Origin: an uncultured Blautia sp. | Lineage (GTDB): Bacteria; Bacillota; Clostridia; Lachnospirales; Lachnospiraceae | DNA: 28,942 bases | Reading direction: 5' to 3' | Assembly: GCA_900541345.1 (NCBI GenBank) | Contig: UQJE01000024.1 | Location: 1-28,942, forward strand | Shown here: piece after piece, positions 8,538-15,397 of the stretch | How the letters are laid out: the number at the start of each line of letters is the position of its first letter | Numbering within the stretch: the first letter of the stretch is position 1 | Translations under genes and position numbers: made by a program | Notes under the pieces: generated by a model | Seen by the model: only the letters and a program-made list of their open reading frames with translations | What the model was told of the DNA's origin: nothing | Databases searched by the model: none

Positions 8538-9929
8538 TTAACCAATCATAATATCTTCTTCTGCCAGATGTGTATTCTCCGGCCTTTTCTGAGAATGAGA
8601 AATTACTGCCGAACCGAGAGTAAGCGGTCCGATTCTTCCCAAAAACATAGTAAGAATAATAATCCACCGTCCTGCGGTAGAAAGTTTCGGCGTAAGATTT
8701 CTGCTTAATCCTACGGTACCAAGAGCAGACGTAACTTCGTATGCAATATCTTCAAGCTTCACACCATGCTCTGAAGCAGCCAGAAGCAACGTCATAATAA
8801 CAAGAGTGGAAAAGCCGATGCCTACTACTACAACTGCAGAACGTATGTAATTTTCCCGCACCTTTCTTCCATATGCTTCCACATCTCTTTTTCCTCTTAA
8901 ATTTGAAACAAGTGTCATAAACATAACTGCAATACTTGTTGTTTTTACACCGCCGGCAGTTCCCATAGGAGAACCTCCGATGAACATAAGAACAAGACAC
9001 AGCACAATCGTCGCATTACCAAAAGCAGTCTGATCGATGGTAAAAAATCCTGCTGTACGTGTTGTGACAGACTGAAATGCAGCTGCCATCAATCCTTCTC
9101 CTATAGACATTCCCCGCAGTGTTTCCGGATTCTTATACTCAAAAAGATAGATCAAAAAGGTTCCGCCTAATATAAGAACCAGCGTCATCGTAATCGCAAG
9201 TTTGCTGTGAAGTCTCAGGGTTTTAAACATTCTTCGGAAAGAAATTTCTTTCTTTGCCGCTTTTTTTATCTTGTCCCCGATGTCCCACCATACCGTAAAT
9301 CCAAGACCTGCCGCTATGATCAGACCCATTGTTGTAAAGTTCACAAGAGGATTATGAACATATGGCGCAAGGCTTGTTTCTCCCAGTATGTCCACACCTG
9401 CGTTACAGAATGCAGAAACTGCTGTAAAAACAGACTGAACAATTCCTTCTGCAAACCCGAACTGCGGAACAAAACAAAAAGAATAACAAAATGCTCCCAC
9501 CGCCTCTGCACCGAAAACGCAAAATACCACTTTTCTTACTACCTTTACAAGTCCTGACATCTGGTCAAGATTGTAAGATTCCTGTATCATACGCCTGTTG
9601 CGCATGGAAATCTTCTTGTGAAAACTTAAAAAAATCAGGTTTGTAAGGGCGATAACTCCAATTCCCCCTATTTGTATCAGTATCAGTATCACAACCTTAC
9701 CGATTATTGTCCAGTGGGTTGCCGTTACAACCGTTACGAGCCCTGTTACACAAATACAAGTAGTAGAAGTAAACATGGCATCTGTAAAGGTGGTGGTCTC
9801 TCCGGGCACCGTACAAAACGGCATCCAGAGAATTAATCCGCCTACAAAAATTACCCCCGCAAAGCCAAGGGTAATTATTTGTGATGTATTTAATTTGTAA
9901 AACTTTTTAATTAAACTATGAATGTCCAT
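8538..9929 (-). CDS. ktrB: K+ transporter membrane subunit, KtrB/TrkH family
   Basis: This 463-residue polytopic channel-like subunit imports K+, probably with Na+ coupling. Four pore-loop repeats are visible: CVTGL near residue 60-64, SAFCNAGVD at 172-180, TTRTAGFFT at 289-297 and SALGTVGLSRNLTP at 401-414. The Gly- and Ala-rich intramembrane gate (GGSPMGTAGGVKTT) is at about 318-331. I chose the ATG at 9927-9929 because homologues start near the first membrane helix; a longer reading to 9995 would overlap pfkA. No Shine-Dalgarno is evident in front of it. It begins 11 bp after the pfkA stop codon. Confidence 0.94.
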   Translation of the reverse strand: MDIHSLIKKFYKLNTSQIITLGFAGVIFVGGLILWMPFCTVPGETTTFTDAMFTSTTCICVTGLVTVVTATHWTIIGKVVILILIQIGGIGVIALTNLIFLSFHKKISMRNRRMIQESYNLDQMSGLVKVVRKVVFCVFGAEAVGAFCYSFCFVPQFGFAEGIVQSVFTAVSAFCNAGVDILGETSLAPYVHNPLVNFTTMGLIIAAGLGFTVWWDIGDKIKKAAKKEISFRRMFKTLRLHSKLAITMTLVLILGGTFLIYLFEYKNPETLRGMSIGEGLMAAAFQSVTTRTAGFFTIDQTAFGNATIVLCLVLMFIGGSPMGTAGGVKTTSIAVMFMTLVSNLRGKRDVEAYGRKVRENYIRSAVVVVGIGFSTLVIMTLLLAASEHGVKLEDIAYEVTSALGTVGLSRNLTPKLSTAGRWIIILTMFLGRIGPLTLGSAVISHSQKRPENTHLAEEDIMIG

Positions 9930-9940
9930 GATTATATATA

Positions 9941-10942
9941 TTATTTTACAGTATTTTTGTCGTAATTGTGTGAAAGTGAATTGCAGATTTCCCACTGATA
10001 CTCGGAAACATTTTTCTTCATTGCAAGAGCTTCGTTAATGTCAAAATCAACAAACTCTCCATGACGATATCCTACGACACGGCATGTTTTACCCTGCAAA
10101 AGAAGATCCACTGCCATTGCACCCATCATAGATGCATATACACGGTCTTTACATGTAGGACTTCCGCCGCGCTGCATATGTCCAAGAATGGTAGCTCGTG
10201 TCTCAATTCCTGTAGCTGCCTCAATACGCTGTGCCATAGCTTCGGAATGTCCGATACCTTCTGCATTAATAATGATATGATGTTTTTTACCTTTTTTACG
10301 GCTCTCAATAATATTGTTAATAAGTCGCTGCTCATCATAATCATATTTTTCAGGAATGAGAACGTCCTCTGCACCGTTTGCAATTCCGCACCACAGAGCA
10401 AGGTATCCTGCGTTTCTTCCCATAACCTCAATAATGCTGCAGCGTTCATGAGATGTGGAAGTATCACGTACCTTGTCAATGGCTTCCATTGCGGTATTTA
10501 CAGCTGTATCAAAACCGATTGTATATTCTGTACATGCAATATCAAGGTCGATTGTTCCCGGAACGCCGATTGTATTGATTCCGAGATTTGCCAGCTTCTG
10601 CGCTCCTGCAAAAGAACCGTCACCACCGATTACAACAAGACCGTCAATGCCGTGTTTCTTGCAAACTTCAGCGCCTCTTCTCTGGCCCTCCTCTGTACGG
10701 AACTCTGTACAACGTGCAGTATAAAGAACAGTACCGCCTCTTTCAATTGTATCCGATACATCCTTCGCAGTCATATCTACGATTTCTTCATTTAAAAGTC
10801 CGTTATACCCTTTATAAATACCTTTTACATTTAATCCGCTGCTCAGTCCTCTTCGAACTACCGCACGAATTGCCGCATTCATTCCAGGAGCATCCCCGCC
10901 ACTGGTCAGAACACCAATCGTTTTAATCTTCTTTTCTGCCAT
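9941..10942 (-). CDS. pfkA: ATP-dependent 6-phosphofructokinase
   Basis: It phosphorylates fructose 6-phosphate to fructose 1,6-bisphosphate, the committing step of glycolysis. Motifs are TSGGDAPGMNAAIR at the N-terminus, GGDGSFAGA (the Gly after GGD indicates ATP rather than pyrophosphate use), VPGTIDLD with the catalytic Asp, and MGRNAGYLAL. The usual TIDND motif reads TIDLD here. The 333 residues are normal. The start is the ATG at 10940-10942, with GGAGG 8 nt upstream; an upstream ATG at 10990 is not supported. In Firmicutes pfkA often follows dnaE. Here the two are separated by the inserted relic, and a promoter can be seen upstream of pfkA. Confidence 0.96.
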   Translation of the reverse strand: MAEKKIKTIGVLTSGGDAPGMNAAIRAVVRRGLSSGLNVKGIYKGYNGLLNEEIVDMTAKDVSDTIERGGTVLYTARCTEFRTEEGQRRGAEVCKKHGIDGLVVIGGDGSFAGAQKLANLGINTIGVPGTIDLDIACTEYTIGFDTAVNTAMEAIDKVRDTSTSHERCSIIEVMGRNAGYLALWCGIANGAEDVLIPEKYDYDEQRLINNIIESRKKGKKHHIIINAEGIGHSEAMAQRIEAATGIETRATILGHMQRGGSPTCKDRVYASMMGAMAVDLLLQGKTCRVVGYRHGEFVDFDINEALAMKKNVSEYQWEICNSLSHNYDKNTVK

Positions 10943-11023
10943 TTTACTTTCCTCCATCTTCTGAGTCCAGCGCCGGTATAAGAAGGACATCGACGCTGTC
11001 AGGTTCTACACATATTCGGTTAT

Positions 11024-11052
11024 AGTGTATAGCATTTTTACAAGTTTTTCAA
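11024..11052 (-). promoter_or_regulatory. Candidate pfkA promoter overlapping the displaced dnaE tail
   Basis: On the minus strand TTGAAA (11047-11052) and TACACT (11024-11029) are separated by 17 bp. The -35 box lies inside the duplicated dnaE codons and the spacer spans their stop codon. The predicted start is near 11017, giving a leader of about 75 nt. The -10 box is only moderately close to consensus. Confidence 0.5.
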
Positions 11053-11067
11053 TACTCTTTGCAGAAC
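11034..11067 (-). repeat. Attachment-site scar: displaced native 3' end of dnaE
   Basis: Read on the minus strand this encodes VLQRVLKNL followed by a stop, exactly the last nine residues of DnaE. It aligns to 11855-11888 over 34 bp with 29 identities. All five differences are synonymous (Val GTA/GTG, Lys AAA/AAG, Asn AAC/AAT, Leu TTG/CTA). Homology stops abruptly upstream of the Val codon. This is the pattern left when an integrase uses a gene 3' end as its attachment site and the element supplies a replacement end. Confidence 0.8.
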
Positions 11068-11292
11068 AAGATTTACTTTTTTTATACTGTTTTTATTCTC
11101 CAGTTCATGCTATTTCCAGGTAAAATATCCTATTTCTCCATTCTTTCCATGGAGTGCATAATTTTTTCATATCACTTCAGTATCAAAATAGCATATCTTT
11201 CAACAGCACCTTACCTGTAAACTGCTACTTTGTCAATCCCTTATTTTCTCCTCTTTTCCTTCAAATTAATCATTTTACTTTCTCTTATATTC

Positions 11293-11460
11293 TTATATTC
11301 CAAATTTCTCATAAATTTCATCTTGCTGTTTTTCAACTTTCATTGCTCCGGCTTTTAATCTGGAATCGAATGTCAGACCGCACAATGCCCCAAAACGCCG
11401 CATTTCCTCGGCGTACTTCTTTTGCACGTCCACAAGTGGGTTGATAACAACCTGCTCGCC
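11293..11460 (-). pseudogene. Fragment resembling a P27-like phage terminase small subunit
   Basis: An open frame of 55 codons ends at a TAA (11293-11295) and reads GEQVVINPLVDVQKKYAEEM, then a segment containing CGLTFDSRLKAG. The NP-x(n)-GLT-x-SR arrangement recalls the C-terminus of P27-like terminase small subunits, which recognise phage DNA for packaging. A possible start, ATGCCAGGAAAGAAAAGG, lies upstream but in another frame, suggesting an internal deletion. The family call is from memory of the motif and is moderate. Its position inside the dnaE-end repeats supports a prophage origin. Confidence 0.45.
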
Positions 11461-11475
11461 TTTTCTTTCCTGGCA

Positions 11476-11484
11476 TGATATAAT
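11476..11484 (+). promoter_or_regulatory. Extended -10 promoter of the toxin mRNA (RNA I)
   Basis: TGATATAAT is a perfect extended -10 element (TG-n-TATAAT), which can work without a good -35 box; none is obvious 17 bp upstream. The predicted start is near 11491. This gives a toxin transcript of about 215 nt to the terminator, close to the size of par RNA I. Confidence 0.65.
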
Positions 11485-11495
11485 TCTATTGCTGC

Positions 11496-11522
11496 CGAAC
11501 CTCCAGCAGAAAGGAGGTGTCG
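11496..11522 (+). promoter_or_regulatory. Leader hairpin sequestering the toxin Shine-Dalgarno
   Basis: CGAACCTCC (11496-11504) pairs with GGAGGT-G-TCG (11513-11522) as nine base pairs with one bulged G, around an 8-nt loop. The 3' arm is the AGGAGG-type ribosome binding site of the toxin, 8 nt before its ATG. Occlusion of the ribosome binding site in a 5' stem-loop is a known feature of type I toxin mRNAs including fst. Confidence 0.7.
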
Positions 11523-11552
11523 TTCATGCTTGAAATAATTATCTCATTTCTT
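11522..11552 (+). repeat. Direct repeat copy A, over the toxin start codon
   Basis: Two blocks, GTTCATGCTT (11522-11531) and AATTATCTCATTTCTT (11537-11552), span the toxin start codon and first nine codons. Both recur contiguously downstream of the terminator at 11704-11729. A third block, AGCTACTAT, occurs at 11577-11585 and 11730-11738. The copies lie on opposite sides of the shared terminator, as DRa/DRb do in the par locus. Confidence 0.8.
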
Positions 11553-11621
11553 GTTTCTGTCACAGCGGGTATAGCTAGCTACTATATTTGCAAATGGCTG
11601 GACAAAAACAACTGGCAGTAA
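11526..11621 (+). CDS. Fst-like type I toxin peptide (31 residues)
   Basis: The peptide begins MLEIIISFLVSVTAGIASYY and ends CKWLDKNNWQ. It is one hydrophobic membrane-spanning helix (about residues 3-22) followed by a short charged tail containing KWLDK, as in Fst/Ldr-type toxins (helix then W-L-D/E-K/R). It has a strong AGGAGG ribosome binding site 8 nt upstream, held in a hairpin. It is the only plus-strand gene I support in the window. Too short for routine gene callers, it is supported by its promoter, leader fold, terminator and convergent antisense RNA. The expected action is membrane disruption when translation is not blocked. Toxicity is inferred; the locus layout is seen. Confidence 0.75.
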   Translation: MLEIIISFLVSVTAGIASYYICKWLDKNNWQ

Positions 11622-11660
11622 CAGCCTAAAGGTCTAAGCCGCCTTACATAAACGGAATAG

Positions 11661-11702
11661 AAAACCCCGAAAGTCTCGCACACTTCCGGGGTTTTCGTTT
11701 TT
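11661..11702 (+). terminator. Bidirectional intrinsic terminator shared by RNA I and RNA II
   Basis: A 14-bp stem with one mismatch, AAAACCCCGAAAGT (11661-11674)/ACTTCCGGGGTTTT (11682-11695), closes a 7-nt loop. On the plus strand it is followed by CGTTTTTTG, and on the minus strand by the U-rich CTATT. Transcripts from both sides can end here and would be fully complementary through the stem and loop. Confidence 0.85.
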
Positions 11703-11703
11703 T

Positions 11704-11729
11704 GTTCATGCTTAATTATCTCATTTCTT
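11704..11729 (+). repeat. Direct repeat copy B, encoding the pairing segment of the antitoxin RNA
   Basis: The blocks GTTCATGCTT and AATTATCTCATTTCTT are fused here without the 5 nt that separate them in copy A. Copy B lies beyond the toxin terminator and within the first 30 nt of the predicted antisense RNA. Confidence 0.8.
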
Positions 11730-11739
11730 AGCTACTATT

Positions 11740-11768
11740 ATCATATGCTGTTCTTCTATAAAAGTCAA
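11740..11768 (-). promoter_or_regulatory. Promoter of the antitoxin RNA
   Basis: On the minus strand TTGACT (11763-11768) and TATGAT (11740-11745) are separated by exactly 17 bp, each one base from consensus. The predicted start is near 11733. It is much closer to consensus than the toxin promoter, as expected for an antitoxin RNA made in excess. Confidence 0.78.
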
Positions 11769-11854
11769 CCTTATTTTCAGGAACAAAATTATTCTTGGTA
11801 TCATTTTCGTATCAATACTCAATAGTAATTCCATAAAACCCGCATATATTACAT

Positions 11855-11888
11855 ATTTTTATAGATTCTTCAACACTCTTTGCAGAAC
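11855..11888 (-). repeat. dnaE: Attachment-site copy forming the present 3' end of dnaE
   Basis: This copy encodes the final VLQRVLKNL and stop of DnaE and is joined to the rest of the gene. In the integration model it is the end brought in by the element, while 11034-11067 is the displaced chromosomal end. Confidence 0.78.
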
Positions 11889-13312
11889 TTTAACATTGGA
11901 AACTCCATATTTTTTGCACATGGATTCCAGCCATGAATCTGTTATCTCTACGTGATATGCAGCAGAAAGCTTTTTCATCGCTTTTACATCCCTAAGAAAA
12001 ATCACAACGCTGTCTTTTCCCGGCGACTGCTTAAGATCTGCAAGAAGTTCCTGCTCTTTTTCCCCGTAAGCCTCTCTGTCTGGGAATTGTATCCATAATT
12101 CCCTCGGAATATCCTCAAAAGAACGGATTTTTTCCAGAATCAGCTTACTGGGTCTGTCATCTTCCGCAGAAACACGCCCCTGTATAAAGACTTTTTCTTC
12201 GTCGTTTAAGAGAACCTGGCACTTCTCATAATCTCTTGGAAAAACAACAACCTCCACGGTTCCCACAAGGTCTTCCAGAGTAAAAAATGCCATTACCTTA
12301 TTGTTTTTTGTGTATTTAATAGTTTTATCGGTAATCATTCCTCCCAGAATTGCCTTTTGACCGTCTATAACCTTTGGAAACCCAGTCTCCTCGTCCTGCT
12401 GGAAATCGGCAGTTCTGGCAGTTGCCATTTTCTCCATAATATCACGGTATCCCTCAAGAGGATGTCCGCTTAAATAAATACCAAGAACTTCTTTTTCAAA
12501 AGCAAGTATCGTTTCTTTATCAAATTCCTCCAAATCCGGCATACGGATTTCAAATTCTTTTTTCTCTTCCTCACTTACAATGTCAAAGAAGCTAAGCTGG
12601 CCTGCCATTGTGTTTTTCTTATCCTGGTTGATTCCGTCTACAATCCGGGCAAATGTCATCATTTTCTGACGGCGGTTTCCTTCCAGGCAGTCAAGCGCTC
12701 CTGCTTTTATAAAGTTTTCAATTGCACGTTTATTGACCTGCTCCAGGTTTCTCTCTATGAAATTCTGAAGATTTGTATAATCTCCGTTTTCTTCCCGCTC
12801 TTTTACAATGCTCTCGATTACAGGACGCCCTACGCTTTTAATTGCGGAAAGACCGTATCGGATAGCGCCGTTATCAACAGAAAATCCGTACATTCCACGA
12901 TTAATATCAGGCGGCAGGATTGTAATTCCCATCTGACGGCACACATAGATATATTCTGCCACCTTCGCAGGCATTTCAATCACGGAAGTCATAAGAGCAG
13001 CCATAAATTCTACCGGATAATAATATTTCAAGTACGCAGTCTGATAAGAAACAACTGCATATGCTGCCGCATGAGACTTATTAAAGGCATATTTCGCAAA
13101 ATCAATCATATCATCATAAATCTTATTTGCTGTTTTTTCCGGAATTCCGTTTGCAATACAGCCAGGAACACCTTCCTCCTCATTTCCGTAAACAAAGTTC
13201 TGACGCTCTTTTTCCATGACAGATGCCTTTTTCTTTGACATGGCACGGCGCACAAGATCGCTTCTTCCCAGAGTATATCCGGCAAGATTCCGCACAATCT
13301 GCATAACTTGCT
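11859..13312 (-). CDS. dnaE: DNA polymerase III alpha subunit, exon 2 (C-terminal part)
   Basis: This encodes residues 672-1155 of the replicative polymerase DnaE after splicing. It starts at 13312 with AG CAA GTT ATG, which completes the split codon of exon 1 (G+AG, Glu) to restore YQEQVMQIVRNLAGY. Recognisable parts are the RRAMSKKK fingers-region motif, FNKSHAAAYAVVSYQTAYLK, the helix-hairpin-helix region (about QNFIERNLEQVNKRAIENF) and a C-terminal OB fold (ILGGMITDKTIKYTKNNKVM). The first internal ATG (13304) has no convincing ribosome binding site of its own. Its last nine codons are duplicated upstream of pfkA. Confidence 0.94.
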
Positions 13313-13361
13313 ATAGTGATAGGTAAACCTTTGATATTATCCCCAGTTTTTCCCCCACTCC
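13313..13361 (-). ncRNA. Group II intron domain VI and 3' splice site
   Basis: The segment after domain V ends in ACCTATCACTAT immediately before dnaE exon 2. It can fold as a short hairpin (AGG-TTTA-CCT core with GATA/TATC-like pairing). A branch-point adenosine is expected near the 3' end, but I cannot place it with certainty. Confidence 0.6.
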
Positions 13362-13395
13362 ACACCGTGCATGCAAGTTTCCCTGCACACGGCGT
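13362..13395 (-). ncRNA. Group II intron domain V
   Basis: The domain is exactly 34 nt. The lower helix ACGCCGUG/CACGGUGU is eight pairs with one G-U. A 2-nt UG bulge follows on the 3' strand. The upper helix UGCAGG/CUUGCA is capped by a GAAA tetraloop. The catalytic triad position reads CGC rather than the commoner AGC, a variant known in bacterial introns. The fold indicates an intact catalytic core. Confidence 0.9.
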
Positions 13396-13450
13396 TCCAT
13401 CGTTGCAGCTTTTATTCATTCTATTCAAATAACCTAAATCAACTCTTTTT

Positions 13451-15397
13451 CTATTCGTAATGATAACTAAGACTAAGGCTCTTTTTCCTTTTCACAATAA
13501 CTGGCAGCTCTAAAATCTGTCTTAATCTATTGATTTTTCTAAGTTCAACAGCCTTTATCTTCAGTACTTCCAAGTAATATTTGACAACTTCTAAATTCAT
13601 GGCATGTATCAGTATGTGGACATCTTTGTCCACGAGGACCAAATTATTATATCCATCTGTACCACCTTTGCTTTTAGCAATTTTATGGTGGCAATGTATT
13701 TCCTCCAGACTTTGAAATTCTCTGTCTGTAATATAACATTTTCCCCATTGGGCACTGTACAGTGATATTTGATTGTCATAATATTCTATACTGCCACTAT
13801 TTATCTTCCGACTCATAAGTTGGTGCATAAGATTTCCGTTTATTCTCCGTTTGTCATGTATCGCTGCTCTTCCCTCAACGGTATAAGGGCAAATTCTTCG
13901 ATTTAATGCCATTGGAGTTTTAAACTGGATACAATAAATTGGATATATTGGTTCTTTCGTTCCCGCCATATATCTGAGCGATTTTGATTTTCCAAACCGC
14001 TGCTTTTCCAGCCCTGTGAGTGCTCTGCCTTCCTTCCGTAATGCATTTCCACTCTGCGTATTTAATCTATTATACATAATTCTATAGGCGCGCTGCTGAA
14101 TGTGATTCAAATCGCCTGCTACATTTGTTGCTATTCTGTAGTAGTTCTGGATTCCCAGCACCATCGCATTATAGATTACCAATTCTTTTACACCTTGATC
14201 TGAGTCTTTGTATTTACAAAATACCTTAACCTGGTTTGTTAACTTTTCCCCTTTAGCTTTAAGGGCTTTTTCACTGATATGTGAATCTACAACGTATTTT
14301 GAATCCTTTCTTTTTTTATGAACTTTGATATTGAATCCTAAAAATTCCATACTCCTTTGTCTGGTGTTTACAATTCGAGTCTTTTCCTGAGATACATCAA
14401 GTCTTAATCGGTCTTTCAGCCATTTTTCAATCGCTATTTTTGTCTTTTCTGCATCGCCTCTCGTTTTACAGAAAATTCGAAAGTCATCTGCATATCTCAC
14501 AATCCACATTTCTTTTAGCTTTGTGGATTCTCGCATTGCTCTATATCCATGACATCTGTCTACCGTTCCATTCCTTTGTGGTTTTTGACTGTAGTTATCT
14601 GTCACCCTGCTGTACTGCCATTGACTTTCCACCCAATGGTCTAACTCATTGAGTACAATATTAGCCAACAACGGAGATAGAATCCCGCCCTGCGATGTTC
14701 CCTTTTCCGTAGTTACCAGATACCCTTCCGGCATCTTAACAGGAGTTTTTAAAATTCTTTTGATTACATAAATCAGCTCTTTATCCTGTATCCCTAACGA
14801 CCATATCTGTTTTATCAACTTGCTATGATCTACATTATCAAAAAATCCTTTGATGTCAAATTCAATAACATAGTGAAGGTTGGACATTTGCAACAATCTG
14901 TAGGTTCTTGCTATCGCATTTTCCACAGAACGACTTGGGCGAAATCCATAACTATTTTCAGAGAATTTAGCTTCACAGATTGGCTCCATGACCTGTTTGA
15001 TACACTGCTGTATAAGTCTGTCCCAGATGCACGGAATTCCAAGTGGTCTTGTTGTGCCGTTTGGTTTTAAAATTTCCTTTCTTCTTACAGCTTTTGGTCT
15101 GTATCCATGCCGACTTCCTCTCAAAATAAATCTTACCTTTTCTACCACCTGCTGCGGCTTCATTTTCTCTATATCTTTGACAGACAAACCATCTGTACCC
15201 GGAATTTTACTTCCTCCATTTGCTTTGATATTGCGATAGGCAAGCAAGATGTTATTTTCTTCAAGAACAATATCCATCAGATTATGAAATTTTGAGCCCT
15301 TTATGCTTTCGCTATAAAGTTCATCAAAAGTATTCTGCATACCGTAATATTCATTATGTCTCAAACTATCAATGCGTTTTACTTTTTCTTTAGGCAT
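13451..15397 (-). CDS. ltrA: Group II intron reverse transcriptase/maturase with HNH motif (LtrA-like)
   Basis: This 648-residue protein assists intron splicing and copies the intron during retrohoming. The reverse transcriptase domain (about 30-350) shows GTDGLSV, RPLGIPCIWDRLIQQ, YGFRPSRS, EFDIKGFFDNVDH, GTSQGGILSPLLANI and the catalytic YADD (in IVRYADDFRIF). The maturase X region follows. The C-terminus carries an HNH-type endonuclease segment, EIHCHHKIAKSKGG ending NLVLVDKDVHILIHA. All key motifs are intact and no frameshift is seen. The ATG at 15395-15397 follows AAGGAAGTGAG. It lies wholly inside the intron, in the position expected of a domain IV gene. Confidence 0.95.
   Translation of the reverse strand: MPKEKVKRIDSLRHNEYYGMQNTFDELYSESIKGSKFHNLMDIVLEENNILLAYRNIKANGGSKIPGTDGLSVKDIEKMKPQQVVEKVRFILRGSRHGYRPKAVRRKEILKPNGTTRPLGIPCIWDRLIQQCIKQVMEPICEAKFSENSYGFRPSRSVENAIARTYRLLQMSNLHYVIEFDIKGFFDNVDHSKLIKQIWSLGIQDKELIYVIKRILKTPVKMPEGYLVTTEKGTSQGGILSPLLANIVLNELDHWVESQWQYSRVTDNYSQKPQRNGTVDRCHGYRAMRESTKLKEMWIVRYADDFRIFCKTRGDAEKTKIAIEKWLKDRLRLDVSQEKTRIVNTRQRSMEFLGFNIKVHKKRKDSKYVVDSHISEKALKAKGEKLTNQVKVFCKYKDSDQGVKELVIYNAMVLGIQNYYRIATNVAGDLNHIQQRAYRIMYNRLNTQSGNALRKEGRALTGLEKQRFGKSKSLRYMAGTKEPIYPIYCIQFKTPMALNRRICPYTVEGRAAIHDKRRINGNLMHQLMSRKINSGSIEYYDNQISLYSAQWGKCYITDREFQSLEEIHCHHKIAKSKGGTDGYNNLVLVDKDVHILIHAMNLEVVKYYLEVLKIKAVELRKINRLRQILELPVIVKRKKSLSLSYHYE

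Larger units (their letters stand above)
10943..11292. other. AT-rich stretch upstream of pfkA without a gene
   Basis: This holds the pfkA leader and promoter, and the displaced dnaE 3' end at 11034-11067. From about 11068 to 11292 there is AT-rich sequence with short stop-interrupted frames on both strands. I see no codon structure or family similarity there and regard it as decayed element DNA. Confidence 0.6.
11660..11733 (-). ncRNA. Antitoxin RNA (RNA II-like antisense RNA)
   Basis: This is the predicted minus-strand transcript of about 70-80 nt, from the promoter at 11740-11768 to the shared terminator. Its 5' part carries sequences complementary to the toxin mRNA over the start codon (10 nt) and codons 5-9 (16 nt), with a 5-nt gap. 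Its 3' part is perfectly complementary to the toxin terminator hairpin. This matches the par/Fst mechanism, with contact at the terminator loops and then pairing at the repeats that blocks ribosome binding. The transcript itself is predicted, not observed. Confidence 0.72.

Noticed and set aside
10061..10795. Long plus-strand open frame of 244 codons opposite pfkA
   Set aside because: It is the antisense shadow of the well-supported pfkA. It is Cys/Ser-rich without domain logic and lacks a ribosome binding site.
11154..11444. Plus-strand open frame of 96 codons in the relic
   Set aside because: It is Phe/Leu/Ser-rich low-complexity sequence, lacks a ribosome binding site and runs antisense to the terminase-like fragment.
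11703..11834. Minus-strand open frame of 37 codons (start at 11834) overlapping the antitoxin promoter
   Set aside because: It has no ribosome binding site. It runs through the promoter and start of the predicted antisense RNA and is better explained by those elements.
13180..13428. Minus-strand open frame of 82 codons across the intron 3' end
   Set aside because: It spans domain V and exon 2 in the wrong frame; it is a shadow of intron RNA and dnaE.
13451..15397. Intein or retron/DGR reverse transcriptase
   Set aside because: The frame is interrupted by stop codons at both sides, so protein splicing is impossible. The gene lies inside a ribozyme with domain V, and no msr/msd or template repeat is present.
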